DNA of 64,000 bases from Ricordea florida (GCA_949710005.1 OX453281.1:19647561-19711560); one strand, 5' to 3'. Shown: positions 20,201 through 32,757, counted from the stretch's first letter. Program-made: numbers and translations. Notes: generated from the letters alone by a model not told the origin.

Positions 20201-23200
20201 CTGAATGTTATTTTTAGACTGTACAGTACAAATTTAACAGTATCATTTACCAGGGCATTCCACTTGGCTGCAAGCCTGTGTTTCGTGACTTGGTCCAAGC
20301 TCCAACTTTTGGCAGCTCTTTCCCCCGAACATGGGTTCGGGGTTATTACATTTTCTTTCCCGCTTTTGTTCACCACCACCGCAAGACACTGAGCATTCAC
20401 CATAGCTTGACCAAGGACTGTAGCCACCATCAACTGTATGTGAACACAAGAATGAACTTTGCTAAAGGTGATCTACTGTGAACATTAGTTTTGGGCAATA
20501 TAGCTGTAATAGCTGCTGTGGAGATTTAAAGGGGTGCCGTCACTGATTTGATTTCAGGGCTGGAGCTGATCCCGGTTTCAGAAGCATGAAGCACCGGGGG
20601 GGTATTACTGCTCCCTGGATGCGATGCTAGTCCAACACTGGGTTATCCCCAGCATTGTATCACTGGTACCCATTTATGCACCTGTTGTATTGTAAATCCA
20701 TCAGGACCTGACATTAAAGCTCAGTTCACACATGTGAGGTAAACACAAGCATAAGCATTAGCACAGGAAAATGCTAGTGTGCACTGAGGTGAAATGAGAA
20801 ACAAACATTTTGCTTTTTCTTAAGCTTGTGTTATGCTTATTTCACAAGTGGAAACTGGCGTGAAATAATCACAAGCATAAGCCTAAGCTGCCATCTCGTT
20901 TCTCCACTGATGTGACTCACATAGTGCATACATAAGTGTGAACATCCTTGTGCTCATCCCAAAAGTTTGAACCAAGCTTTACTACCCAACGAAAGTAAAC
21001 ATGGTTCTTGTACTGTAACTGATACAAAATAAGTGCAATTAACTTTGATGGTGCATTTGTTGTTTGAGCATTTTGCCTTTAGTTGGTTGCAGTGGTTTCA
21101 TCGAGGGCTGGGCAACGTGCAAACTGACTGACAGTGAAGACAACTTTGCCCAACTGCTTTTGATATCTCAACCAAAAGAACAAAAACATGTACATGTAAG
21201 TTTTAAGCAATGTACAGTAAGCCTGAATGCCAAATCCAGATGCACTCCCTGCTTGAAACTTGAATGAAGCCCTGGTGTTGAAGTACAGTAATTAAGGAGT
21301 CTAAGGACAAGTATTGTGCACACACCTGGGCAGGGCAGCATGTTACACTGGAATGTTTGAGTATCTGGACCAAGGAAAGAGCAGTTAAGACCACCAAACT
21401 TGGGTGTAGGGTTTGTACATGTTCTTACTCTGAATCTTGTCCCTATTCCACAAGATTTTGTACACTCTGAAAACTCAGACCACTCTGAGTAATCTCCATC
21501 AACTAGAAAGTGAAGGAAAGAACATTTACATTGTATTTAGTAATAATTATTAATCTTAAAGTTCTAGATAGGCTACATGTACTTTTAAAAGGGAATCAAA
21601 ACCAAAATTTAGTCCACTGCCAGTTACCTCAGTACAGAACAAGTTCCTGTCTCCTCAGAAAGGGTTTTAACTTTTTGTTTCATGCAGTGTTAACCAGTTA
21701 TTACATGTAAAATAATTATGCTTCACTGTAAATTTGTATATTGGTTCTTTTTAACCAGAACCGTTAAAGAATAGAACTTGCTGCCTAAACATTTGAAAGA
21801 CTGAGTACAAGACCATGAATGCAAGTGAATATTTTCAATGTTTTTTTGTTGTAGTTGAATATTGTTTTTCTAACATTAATATTATAATATATCGACTGAA
21901 TTTTCTAGTGCTTCCTCCCCAGCATTTGAAACACGGTGCTTTGAATTTTTTTTCTACCGGTTTGCGATTGCAGAACAAAGATAAAAGGAAACTCCCTTTA
22001 TACATAAACAACTGTGTCTTTATGAGGTTTTATTAATCCTTGCTATTGTGACATGACATTTTAATCAGTGTCATGCTGAGAGTGAGAGAATACAATACAC
22101 TTACATATGGAAACATACTGACCAGAGGACAAGGCAAGCATGCAAAATTTACTTTGAAATCAAAACAGAGCCAGCTACAGCACTTGAACTCTTACTAACA
22201 GTTTGGTAAAAGGATAAAAAGAACAGTACTTATCCTTTTTTTTTTGAGTGCATTTACTGTAGCTTTTTGCCTGATTGCAATAATTGAAACATTTGCCTAA
22301 CCATGGAAACACCTTTTTCTCTTCAGTTTCTTATTAACATCCTAAATCAGCCTCCCACTAGGAAGGAAAACGTGTTAACCCTACTCTGTACATGTAACTA
22401 CCCTGACCTCAATGAAAGCCAAAATAGACTGCATTACAGCAGTCCCCTCTACTAAGTATGATAACAGTATGCAGACTTCATGCAAAATCTCCTTTGGTTG
22501 AACCACACGCTCCTAAACACGCAGTAAACAATTCTACTGATACTGTAACTTCTCACACAGAATTCTGGACTTTTCTGCTAATCATCTGTGAATACAGTAT
22601 GCTGATGGAAATCTTTACTACCTACAAAGAACGTCAAAGTATATAGGGGTCTCATCGAAAACTTAAAGTTACACTGTAAATACATGAGCAGTCCCATTTT
22701 GATCAGAGTTCATAGCCTAACTCAGGTCTCATCTTCGATAAAATACAAAAGGAGCTGTCCAAAAATACTCTGTTACATAACTATGTTGAACGTGATATTG
22801 GAAATTTAAAGCAAATAGTAAATCAGCAATAATTAGTACGAGCTGAAGGAAAACAATATGAAGGTTGCATGAAGATTTCGATGCCAGTCTAGTTTAATAC
22901 TTGTCTTTATACAGTATCTGTGGTTCTCGTCGATCGGGCAATACATCCTGTCTGACTTTATCATAATCGTTAGCAAACTTGTCAGCATGATTAATCATTA
23001 CTTGAAACTGAAATGTGTAAGACTTACCTCTTAAAATATATCTTACAAAGTTGTGGGTCACGTAAAATATGGTAGCCACTAGAACTATCACGGTTATGGT
23101 TTGCAAGACGTGTCGAGGCATTCTTTCTACAGTACCAGGTGAGAAAGCTATAAGACGGATTACGATCTGTGATCGCCACGGAATGTCTCCTACAAATGTA

Positions 23201-23223
23201 GCAACGTAAATGGGAATTAGCAT
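17279..23223 (-). CDS. Four-TSR thrombospondin type 1 repeat protein, probable single-pass membrane protein (336 aa)
   Basis: Six exons on -: 23028-23223, 21326-21502, 20251-20433, 19536-19718, 18051-18249 and 17279-17351 (stop 17279-17281). Phases join throughout, and the four TSR exons each begin in phase 1 with Asp-Gly-(Gly/Asp) after the junction codon. Exon 1 encodes a short N-terminus and one hydrophobic helix (VLQTITVIVLVATIFYV), giving a signal anchor, so a type II topology is likely. Each TSR has W in (S/A)EF or SSY context, the CSV(S/T)CGGG/CTKSCG O-fucosylation consensus and six Cys. The full WxxW C-mannosylation motif is missing. The last exon encodes a Lys/Glu/Gly-rich tail ending KGEKVK. 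The likely role is extracellular adhesion or recognition. Partner unknown. An ATG at 23236 is out of frame. Confidence 0.85.
17388..17686. mobile_element. Composite palindromic MITE (copy 2)
   Basis: A hairpin (arms 17388-17432 and 17446-17491, AACAATTATTCGCC against its complement) is joined to a segment with terminal inverted repeats TTAGTATAAATACATAGGTG (17492) and its complement ending 17686. It has the same two-part design as 1865-2185. It lies between the last two TSR-gene exons. Confidence 0.8.
18634..18779. mobile_element. Palindromic MITE
   Basis: Arms 18634-18703 and 18722-18779 (TGTAGGTTAAA, AAATGGTTCCAAACTGGTTT and complements) surround a short spacer. It lies in a TSR-gene intron. 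Confidence 0.75.
19123..19430. mobile_element. ~300-bp MITE, family M1 (copy 1)
   Basis: It starts AGTAAAAATCTACTTGTAG, then GCAAATGCCGCAAACTGATTGGCTGAGC, and ends in a hairpin around GGTGATAGTTGATT (about 19340-19430). The same order is found at 44614-44938 and 48407-48695, and in truncated form at 1820-1990. It lies in a TSR-gene intron. Confidence 0.8.
19440..19520 (+). repeat. (ATT/ATC)n microsatellite
   Basis: An AT-rich trinucleotide run next to the donor of TSR exon 19536-19718. Confidence 0.75.
20565..20715 (-). mobile_element. Family B SINE body fragment (copy 2)
   Basis: GATCCCGGTTTCAGAAGCATGAAGC, GATGCGATGCTAGTCCAACAC and CTGGTACCCATTTATGCACC match the complement of the 3943-4190 body and the 45185-45450 copy. 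The tRNA head is missing here. Confidence 0.75.
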
Positions 23224-23489
23224 ATCCACGCTTCATTTTTGGTTCGACCGGTTGTGTTTACGTGGTCGAAAATGGTCAATGTCTCCAAGCACAACGAGAT
23301 CTTCAAAGGAAGAATCTCAAGGACAAAAACGACCAGGCGAACAGGTCGCAAGGTAAGGACTGGGCAGTATTATTACGTTTCACCACTGGCAACAGTTGAA
23401 ATCGCGGGCTCAGTAATTTGAATTCTGTTGAATGATTTTTTGAGCGCTGTTACAACCCAGGGACCAACCTGAGACTTCGTTTCGCTACC
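23224..23489. promoter_or_regulatory. Probable bidirectional promoter between the TSR gene and the quinone oxidoreductase
   Basis: The two start codons (23223 on - and 23490 on +) are 266 bp apart, head to head. No TATA box is obvious. The interval also contains a short + frame starting ATGGTCAATGTCTCC (about 23271) that runs to a perfect donor (CGCAAG/GTAAGG near 23352), so a transcribed first exon may start here. Confidence 0.5.
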
Positions 23490-26400
23490 ATGTCAATGAA
23501 AGCACTGATCGTCGAAGAGTTTGGAGATTCATCCAAGCTCAAGTACGCGGACGTACCAATTCCAGAACCGGGGAAAGGAGAGGTATGTTTTACCTCGCAC
23601 ATTCGAGCAGAATTAATGCACTTACAGGCCAAGTATTTTGCAGTGTCATGCTGTTTGCGTGTTTGCAACATATTCGCGTACATTTTAAAATGCAAAATTA
23701 AAGCGTACGGCGTTTTGTATGAGTATATTTGATTTATTACTTTGTTAGTCTGTCGGGTGACGCTAATATATAAAACGGAGGGTATACCTTTTTGTAGCGT
23801 TAGCCCAAGAGCGAGATCAATTTGGGCGTGGCTCGAGCTTCCTAGAACCTACACAGGGTTCGCACAGTCTTGAAAAGTCCTTGAATTTTAGGGGGAGTCC
23901 TTGAACTCAATTTATCCTTGAAAAGTCCTTGAATTTCTTTACAAGTCCTTGAAAAGTCCTTGAATTTTCTCAACCTTCGAACGCAGTGGAGACGAAAGCA
24001 AAGTTGCTTTGCATTGTTATTCTTTTTCTGATGTCAAGGAACTCGCAACACAGCAAAATAAGCTAACTAAGGATAACAGCAAGTCAGACGGAGGTGGAGC
24101 AAAAACTTGTGGCCTTGAAAACCTGTTAGTTTGGAATATGCGTACGTGTATGTCTATTTGTATTTGCCATCCCTGAAATTAAATTCCTGTTTGGGGTCCT
24201 TAAAAATCACATTTGATCCTTGAAAAGTCCTTGAAAAGTCCTTGAAAAATGGTTGCAATTTTTTGTATGAACCCTGCTACATCCATGTGAATTTAATCGG
24301 TAAGATTTCCTCACAGGTCCCTACTTCATTATGCATGCTGTAGCCGTACGGTTTCGTTCTCAGAAATGTTTGCACGCGCACTTCCCAAGACAATTCAACT
24401 ACAGCATGCATAATGAAGTAGGGACCTGTGAGGAAATCTTACCAAGTAATCTATAATATCATACTCTCTAAAAATGATCTCCTTTCTTCCTGACGACTTA
24501 ACCAAAATGACAAGTGAACAATGACAACGTACTTTTGGATTGCAGTTTCTTCTAGGCATTATGTTCGGTTTTTAGAACACACTCATAGAGACCAAAATCC
24601 ATTGTTCCTGTACCATTTTTCCCTAAGTGCAATTTTAGGGGACTGGTTATTATTTATAGGGTTGAGAGGGGGAATGGTGCAACAGTGAACATCACATGTT
24701 TGGTTTTTCCTTACCCCTGTTAGAGGTAGGCATGATTTATCCTAAAGGCTTCTCCCCCCCATCCAACTGAATGTATAAAATAAAAATCAAAGGGGATTTT
24801 TTTCTGGCTATATATTTGAACAAATTTGTCTATCCCCCCTCTCCCAATTTGGCCATGCAAAAAAATTGGTGACCCACACCCTTTTTGCACCAGCCCCCAC
24901 CACCATGGTATTGCTTTCCCACTGTGTTTGGCACCTGTTGCAGTGGTAAGAGGGGTGGGATAGGGGGAAGGTTAGGGGGTTGGGCTACTATGTAGTTGGG
25001 TTGGGTGGGTTAAGTTAGTCTAGTGCTAGAATCTGAAGGAGGAGTAATACTTGCAGTAGGGATGGGGTAATACCGTCACAATCAGGATAACAGCTAGCAT
25101 GTTAATTGTTTGATTTTTAATAAAATTATGGAAATCCTGCTGTTTCTTAGCTAATGTAATTACATTGCAGTTGTTTGTCAAGTTTGAACAGCCAGGTGTA
25201 GGTACTGCTTAGAATAACTATCATTTACTTTACTTGACTGATGTCTGGACAACATGGTCAGAAATCAACATCAGCATTGATGTTAACCCTTGTATTAAAG
25301 GTATTGATGCCCAGGTAATCAATTTCAACAAACAACTACAGAGACTCCCAAGTTCAAACCATCTACAATAATTCTACTTACTAACATACTACTGACCTTA
25401 AAGATGATTCACTGTTAGCCTAGCACAGGGCCAAGCCAATATACTGTTTGTTTGACAGACCCAAAAAGTTTCATCACAGGGGTAAAATTCGAAATATTAA
25501 AACCCATCCACAAGGTACAGCCATTTCATTTCAGTAAGAGAAAGATTTTTTTTTTCTGAAATATATTACTAATTATGTTTGACAGGTCCTAATAAGGAAC
25601 AAGGTTTGTGGCCTTAACTATCTTGATGTTATCCTAAGGAATGGAGGTATATCCCTTGAAAGACTGGGATGTTCTTGTTTCCCTGTGACAATGGGAGTTG
25701 AAGCTGCTGGGATTGTGGAGAAGCTTGGCCCCGAGGTGACTGGTTTGTCTGTTGGAGAGAGAGTGGCATATACAGTCATAGGATCAGGTAGGGAGTTTTC
25801 AAAAGGGGCATGTCATAGTGTTACAACCAGGGTACTGGACCCCCTCCAGGGGTTTCAGAGAGCAAAGGAACAGAAGCATTTATTTTCAGGGAACAGGGAA
25901 TGTTTTTGAAGCTATACACAGTACAATTAGGGATCATGAGATTATCATTAATCACACTCTAGCTATAATTATTATTTTCCCATGTTTGATACATCGTCAT
26001 GTATGTTCTTGCTCCATCTATTTAAATGCTATGTAGTTTTTTTATTATATGTACCGGTAATAGTAAATCAGGTAAATAATCTATTCTGCTAAATTTGATT
26101 GTAAGTTACACAGCCCGCCTCAATTAGCTTTGCTCTATGCGGGTTCTGTACTTCTAAAATTTTGTTAAATTTAAACATTGAAATAAAATAATGATGATTT
26201 GTTAATGGGGAACATGTGAGAAAATGCAAAAAGATTAAGGGAAGATGCAAACATGTGCCCCTCCCCCCTGTGAGGGGCTTAGTACTTAACAGATTGTGAC
26301 GCAGTATTACCCTAAAAGTAAATTTTACATGTAGTTTTAGTTGAGCAGTGAGAAGGAGATCTTGCAAATAAATAATATTGGCAAAGGGAATGTCTAGTGC

Positions 26401-29400
26401 TAATAAACTCTTAGGCCATGTGGTATTTTAATTTTCTTTTTTTTTTTAATTCTCAGGTTTGTTAGTTTTTGTGTTGTTAAGTTTAAGTTCATCACAATCA
26501 TTGTAATGTAGCTGGGAGCATGGATATGCCTCTGACCTTCCCCCTTTGTGATATTTATAATTATTACCACCAAGGGGGGAGTTCATGGTAATAACTAAGC
26601 CCCCCCCTCCACCCCCACAGCTATGTCCTTGTAAGTGAGCACTGTAACTGGTCAAAAGCTCATTCAAATTCAAAAGTGGCAATTTGCACAAGGTTAGGAT
26701 TGGGACGATAGACGTGGGGAGGGGTAGATAAATAGATGTAAGTGTAAACAGGAATCAGCTCAAAATCACCAGTTTCATTCATTCCTCAGATCGTCTGGTC
26801 TGTTTGCTTTATAAACAAACAAATTTGGGATTGAAAGGGTAAATGCATGATACAAATTTGGGTATGCATGCTTCAAATTGGCTAGTGCCTATAGTTATGC
26901 CTCTCAGTTTACAAATTAAAGTACATTTTGTTCTCAGTTTGTATCATGTTCTCAATACTCACACTACAAGTATTTAGGTAGATTTGCTACTTATATCATG
27001 ATAATGAATATGCTAATCTTTTTGTTGTTGTTTTTTTGTTTGTTTGTTTGTTTTTTGGTGCAGCTGCAAATGCAGAGTACTCTAAACTGTTAGCATGGCA
27101 ACTCGTTAAGATCCCTGACAACATTACCTTTGAGGAAGCTGCAACTTCCATGATTCAAGGAATGACTGCGCATTACCTTGTTCATACTATTGGCCGAGTC
27201 CAGCCTGGGGACAAGGTTTTGATACATGCCGTGGCCGGGGGAACTGGGTCTTTGGTTTGCCAAGTGGCTAAGAATGCAGGTGTGTTAATGGTGAAATAGA
27301 AGAGCATATTAAATGGAATTTTAAGACATTGCAATTTGATTGGTGGCAATGTAGTGTTAAACCGTAACTAAAGCTTCATACTTCATACAGCAACTGTCTA
27401 AATATCGAGAACTCGTTGTTAAATTGAAATCCAAACTCTTAACTGTAACTATGAACAGTAATAGGGTCGAGTATGGTGTCACGCCCGGGGGGGGGGGGAG
27501 ACTCCCATATCGAATGGACGGGGATGCTCGTCGTCTCGCTTAGGGGTGTAAATTTCGGATTTTGGTCTCGCTTAGGGTGTTCTGGGCAAAATGTCATTAT
27601 TTTTAGCCGTCAAGGTCTCGTTTGGGGATTCTTCATATTTACTCAATTCATATAGACAAAGTTTTCCATACCGTTAATATCTTAAGTCTACTGTAACAAA
27701 ATGTCTTTGTCTTGGTCTCTTTTAGGGGTCTGCTAAGCGTCGGCTACGCACAGATTGGTCTCTTTTAGGGGTTAAATTCAAAATTTCCGACGAGCATCTC
27801 CGTCCACTCCATATGGGAGTTTCCCCCCCCCCCCCCCCCCCATGTCACGTTTTCAGTCTACGGCCGAGGGTATTAAAATTACTATTGCTTTGCCGGGGCG
27901 TGCCACGGAGAGGGTTCCGGGAATTTCCCTTCTTTGCAAACAAACTTTTTGACGCCGAATCTATATTCGCCAAATCAGTTACGGAAACATATTAACGAAC
28001 ACAACAATAACAGTAACAAAGAACCTAGAACACCCCTGTTGAAACCCCTGAGCACGCCGCTGTGATTGCCTGTCTCATGAAAAGAAAACTGAAATCACCG
28101 TGCTTTCGTGGGAGAGTGAAACGCTCAAGAATGGTTTATGAAACGAGTTGATAGCGATCAACATGCTCTGACTAGCACGTTCAGGGTGTTCATTAGGCAT
28201 CGGAGATCGGAGAATTCTCCGGCTACTACGAAGAATTCTCCGGTCAAATTTAGATCGCCTGAGCTAGTTTTAAACTCAGACATAGAGCGCTTTCAGAGTA
28301 TTCTCCTGTTGCTTAACACAGTTATCGTTCTGCTATAATTCTTATTGAAAACCCTGCCAAGGGGTAGTAATATTCCGTAGTAACGCTTAATTTATTAACC
28401 CGTTCACTTGATTACCCCAGTTTTCTGTGTCGATGGTCTAACTTTGCGGAATTCTTCGACTGGGTCAACGTCTCCGCTTTCTTTATTAGTAGCTGTAGTA
28501 ATTCTGATGTCTCTAGTCATGGCTCCCTACTCTTCTTCTAGGAGCCTTTGTGATCGGAACAACCAGCTCGGAAGCCAAGGCAGCCAAGGGGAAGGAGGCT
28601 GGGGCCGATGAAGTGATTCTTTACTCAGAGAAAGATTTTGTGGAGGAAGTCAAAAGAATCACTGATGGCAAAGGAGTGAATGTCGTCTATGATGGCATAG
28701 GAAAGAAGACTTTCTTGAAAGGTGTGTACAGCTCTTATGTCCAACGGTAGCGGGACTCTTAGAGCAGGCGCGATTTATCGCCACACGCACATTTAATTGG
28801 TGAAAACGGTTACAGTCTATCATAATCCGTGCGCTTTGATTAGTCAGAATGACTATATTGCATTTTGTCATTATGATGCACGGACGCTTTGGTTAACTAG
28901 TTACAATGATTGCATTCAACAGGGCTGCAAAAATTGGTGTCCATTTTGGTCGGACAAAACAAGAATGTAGTCGGACATACCAAAAAGAGAAGGTTGAACT
29001 TTATTCACGTTTACTATTAAACAATACATGACAAAAAATTGTCTGGACATCATGTCCGACCACAGTTGGGATTTCGTCGGACGTGAGCTAATTTTGGTCG
29101 GCCAATGACCGATGGCCGACTGTTATTTTGCGCAGCGCTTTGATTGGTGAAAGCGATTGCATTTTATGAAAGAAAGTGAAACAAGCGTGCCACCCAGGGG
29201 GGGTTCTGCCATATATGGGCTATAATATAGGTATGTGGCGCTGTGAAGGGTATGATTTTCAAGCAGTTTACTCCAGCATAGGAAAAAACTAGTTTGTCAA
29301 AATGCCCGATCAAGAAACTAAAGGAGAGGACCACTCCCCCCCCCCCCCAAAAAAAAAAAAAAAAAAAAACTGAACAAGTATAAATAAATCATTTTTGAGA

Positions 29401-31445
29401 GAGAAACGATTGTGGTGTAAGGTTTTGTTTTAGCTAGACTGTGCTAGTGACCTCAGTTTCTGGAAAACAGCTACTCTAGGATAGGAGTAATTTGGGGGGT
29501 TTACTCTAGTATAGGGTAGCAAAATTCAGCTGAACCAGCTCTGGTATAGGCTAAGGGTTCCAGAGTTTCAGCGGCACCTTCCCACCCATAAATTCCTAAA
29601 GTGCCTCCCCCGGGGCGTGCCACCACGGGTATGAAAAAGAAACAGACCATTTTCTTCATGGGATGTTGTCCGCGGCGTCGTTGTCGTGTTTGCTTATAAC
29701 GTCATCATTCTTATTTAAGGGACGGACCATTAGAAAAGGGATGGGGGGGGGGGGAATTTTCAGCTTGCACGATTTTTTTTTTTGCTCACTGCTTGTGCAG
29801 AAATTTTGTTTTCAGGTGAACCCCTCTGCACGAATTTTTTTTACTACGTGCGAAAAAGTCGCAATTGGACCTTCCTTCTGCATTAATTTTTTTTTACCTT
29901 CTTCTTTGCATGATTTTTTTTCTTGGCATTTTCCCTTGCATGAATTTGTTTTTGGTTTTTTCCCCACCTGCCCCCCCTATCACTTTTCTAATGGTCCGTC
30001 CCTAATAAATGAAAGGTCCTCACAGTTGTGTAAGCGACATAGTCAGTCGCCAAGATAAAACCTGAAAAAAAATTCAGGCTGGAACATTTTTCTTATCCAT
30101 GACCTTGTGATACCGGTGCAACACTTTTGCCAGGTTTAGAAACTATAGCTAATACATTCATGTCCTATATACACCAAACATTTAAAGCATTGTAACTCTT
30201 CTGCTTTTCAAGACATCTTGCTGAAAAAAATTTATGTAAACAAAGCATCAAGTAAGAAACAACGTGTAGAAGTATAAGGTTTTTTGCTGCAAACGTTTTC
30301 GTGTAATTATCGATTGAAAACTCAAACAGGTCTGGAAGAACGGCTCCAAAATATAGGACATGAGTGCATTACCGAACTATACGTTGAAGCGCGTATAATT
30401 AAAATCGCTTAATTAATTGATTAATTAAAGAAGCCGCTAAGCCGTTACAGCCCCTCTTATTTCACGGGGTATGTCCAAGGTTGGCTTTAACTAGATAAAC
30501 ATTTATCTTGCGAAATCGGGCGGAGTATCGCCTGATCCCAGAAGCCCATGACTGGGAGCGGTCATCTCCTTTAGTTTCTTGATCGGTGCAAGACTAGTCA
30601 TTTCTTTTGACAGTGGTCGGAACATAGGGCACTTGACAATACTTGTCCAGCGAACTCGGTTTTTAGCTGCTCATTCAGTTAACTTGCTCCCTTAGTCCGA
30701 TGCTCTCATACTCCTTAATATTCCTTATCCATGACTTCGTGGGGCTACGCCTCTTCCTGTTTCCCAGATGGTTCCACTCCAATGCCTGTCGTATGATGTT
30801 AACGAATTCCCTTTGAGTGGACCCGATCCACCTCCATTTCCCATATTATAGAAGCTTCAATTCTTTCCTGCTTAGTGCGACGTCACAGATCTTTATAAAA
30901 TATTCTTGCTGGCCAGAAGACTCCAAGGATGTAACAAAGTCTGCAGTTAGTGAAAGCTTGTAGCTTGTATTTCCTTTGGCTTCGTATGAGTTGAAGGCGA
31001 GTAGTCTGACCTGTGCGTCTGCGCCATCCCCAACCTCGATCCCAGGGTTCTTTTCGGGCTTGGGGTTGGCCGGAAAAGTGCCCTGGGATCGAGGTTACGT
31101 CACCCCTGCTCTCGCTGATGTATTTTCGTCGCCCGCTTTTCAGGATTCGAGTGCTTGGCCCCTCTAGGAATTATGGTCTCATACGGGGCCGTCTCGGGTG
31201 CTCCTGACCCCCTAGATGTGACCATGCTGTCATGTGGTTCGTTTACAATCTGTCGGCCAGTCTTATACCACTACATCGCCAAGGAGGAAGACTTAAAAAA
31301 GCGAAGCGATGCTGTTTTCAGTTGGATCACCGAAGGCAAAGTCAAGTTTGGCGACTTTACGGTGTTTTCGCTAGAGAAAGGAAAAGAAGCTTTCGAAATG
31401 CTGGAGAGTGGAAAGTCGACTGGGAAAATACTGATCAAGCCCTGA
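23490..31445 (+). CDS. NADPH:quinone oxidoreductase, zinc-independent MDR family (330 aa, complete)
   Basis: Exons 23490-23582, 25586-25787, 27064-27279, 28542-28721 and 31144-31445 join in phase (331 codons including TGA at 31443-31445). One-electron or two-electron reduction of quinones with NADPH is the family activity (QOR/zeta-crystallin, bacterial QorA). Features seen are an N-terminal GroES-like domain (VCGLNYLDVILRNGG, then MGVEAAGIVEKLGPEV), the Rossmann nucleotide motif AVAGGTGSLVCQVAKNAG in exons 3-4, and the C-terminal GKILIKP. No structural or catalytic zinc ligands are present, as expected for this branch. Length matches the ~325-aa family. Kozak context and the second in-frame ATG two codons on (MSMKAL) make the exact start slightly uncertain. 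Cytosolic, as no signal is seen. The introns are packed with MITEs. Confidence 0.93.
23852..24280. mobile_element. Element with GTCCTTGAAAA subrepeats
   Basis: The ends CAGGGTTCGCAC and ATGAACCCTG are inverted. Both flanks contain short tandem units of TTGAAAAGTCCTTGAA. It lies in QOR intron 1 and is non-coding. Confidence 0.75.
24299..24443. mobile_element. Palindromic MITE with ~45-bp terminal inverted repeats (copy 1)
   Basis: The ends GGTAAGATTTCCTCACAGG ... CTACTTCATTATGCATGCTG and their complement run almost perfectly over about 45 bp. A second copy is at 40243-40396 in an ASS1 intron. Confidence 0.85.
27484..27842. mobile_element. MITE with G-run termini
   Basis: The ends (a run of G followed by AGACTCCCATAT...GGACGGGGATGCTCGTCG, and the complement ending in a run of C) are inverted over about 45 bp. 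The interior repeats GGTCTC(G/T)(C/T)TTAGGGGT. It lies in QOR intron 3. Confidence 0.8.
29190..29620. repeat. Repeat element with CCCGGGG-rich ends
   Basis: The start GCCACCCAGGGGGGG and end CTCCCCCGGGGCGTGCCAC are inverted in outline. A poly(C)-poly(A) run (29337-29370) and repeated CTAGGATAGGAGTAA/CTAGTATAGGG units lie inside. It lies in QOR intron 4. Confidence 0.55.
29719..30002. mobile_element. MITE with TAA target duplication (PIF/Harbinger-like size)
   Basis: Terminal inverted repeats GGGACGGACCATTAGAAAAG and complement, flanked on both sides by TAA. The interior is T-rich with repeated TGCA(C/T)GAATTTTTTT units. A 3-bp T-A-A duplication fits PIF/Harbinger-type insertion, but no coding evidence is available. 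Confidence 0.8.
30060..30130 (-). mobile_element. Family A SINE fragment
   Basis: Antisense tail-head junction (CCTGAAAAAAAATTCAGGCTGG then CCATGACCTTGTGATACCGGTGCAA), matching the complement of the family A head at 11917-11988. Confidence 0.6.
30365..30600. repeat. Dispersed repeat, direct partner of 31566-31765
   Basis: It shares ACGTTGAAGCGCG(T/C)ATAATTA, AGCCCCTCT...CACGGG(G/A)TATGTCCAA and CGAAATCGGGCGGA(G/A)TATC with 31566-31765, in the same order. A related end occurs inverted near 29293 and 32095. The two copies flank the last QOR exon. Confidence 0.7.
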
Positions 31446-31565
31446 CTTAATGAATGCATAAAATGCGGTGTTTAGAGTACGCAACTGTAAGTTTATCCGT
31501 TTAATGTAAGAATTTTGTCGCTTATTAGAAACTTAACAATAAGAGACATTTGCCAGGGTTAGGAA

Positions 31566-31765
31566 AACTACGTTGAAGCGCGCATAATTATAAGGCGTTT
31601 CAAGAAGCCACTTACCCCCTATAGCCCCTCTCACGGGATATGTCCAAAATTGGCCTTAACATTTAAGAGTTATCTTTCGAAATCGGGCGGAATATCACCT
31701 GATACCCGGAGCGCATCACTGAGAGTGGTCCTCTCCTTTACTTTCTTGATCGGGCATTTTGACAA
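31566..31765. repeat. Dispersed repeat, second copy
   Basis: Direct, diverged copy of 30365-30600, lying about 120 bp after the QOR stop codon. Confidence 0.7.
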
Positions 31766-32521
31766 ACTATTTTTTTCTAGAAATGCCTTTCGCAAGAAGG
31801 GATGGTGTTTTCGCCCAGTTTTTGCACATGTTAACAAAAGTAATATAGCTGCCAAGTATGTTGTACTTCATTAACATTGTACAGGGCGTTTCTCAGTACA
31901 ACCAGTTTGCAATCCTATAACTCCTTTCAGCAATCACACAAGAAGGTTAGCGGTCTTGATAGAGGTTGGTTGGTTTTTAAAACATTTGTTTGTAACAAAA
32001 CCACATTACCTTGACGAAACATTTTGCAATAATTTGAAGCAGTAAAGCAAAACTGTTAAAGGTGTCACAAAGCGAAGTACTAGGTGAGTTAAAATGCCCG
32101 ATCCAATAGGTAACAGCGGAGAGGAACGCTCCGAGTGTTCGGCTTCTGCTAACACTTAGCGGAAAAGGCCCTTTATGTTGTATTTACCTCGGAAAAACTC
32201 CTGTTACTTAGTATTAAAGTAATTTTGTTCGGTTTCGAGTCTTAAACGTTTTTAAATCATGCCGCCATTTTTTCGCCTCACAAAACAAGTCAATCAGATT
32301 TCACTAGGTACGAAGATTTACTCACAGAAATTACAATAAATAAAATTCTCAGTTAAAATTCAGTTTTCGCGCTGCTGACTGAATAAACCATATTTATTCG
32401 CTTGTATAGTTTTTCGTTCGCTTTCCGTTTCTTATGGCTGAATGGAAAAGTGTTGTTCGAGAAAATGCTCGCGAATTAAACTCGGTACCAATCGGTTTAA
32501 ACCAATCACAGAAACGAAGAT

Positions 32522-32757
32522 TGCTTTTTATTTTATTTTTATTGCGTTTTATTTTATTTTTATTTATTTTTTTATTAATTTATTTTTTTTATTTTCATTT
32601 TTATTATTTTTATATTTTATTATTTTTTTATTTTTTTTTATTGCTTTTTATTTTATTTTTTATTTATTTTATTTTTATTTTGTTTTTTATTTTTTTGTGT
32701 TTTAATTTTTTATTTTTTTATTGCTTTCTATTTCTATTTTTAATTTTTTTTTTCATC
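32522..32757 (+). repeat. (TTTTA)n AT-rich low-complexity tract
   Basis: About 235 bases of nearly pure T and A in TTTTA/TTTTTAT units. The hydrophobic Phe/Leu/Tyr-rich frames here are artefacts. Confidence 0.9.

Noticed and set aside
23024-23236. ATG at 23236 as the start of the TSR protein
   Set aside because: It is out of frame with the hydrophobic anchor and TSR exons. ATG 23223 keeps the phase.
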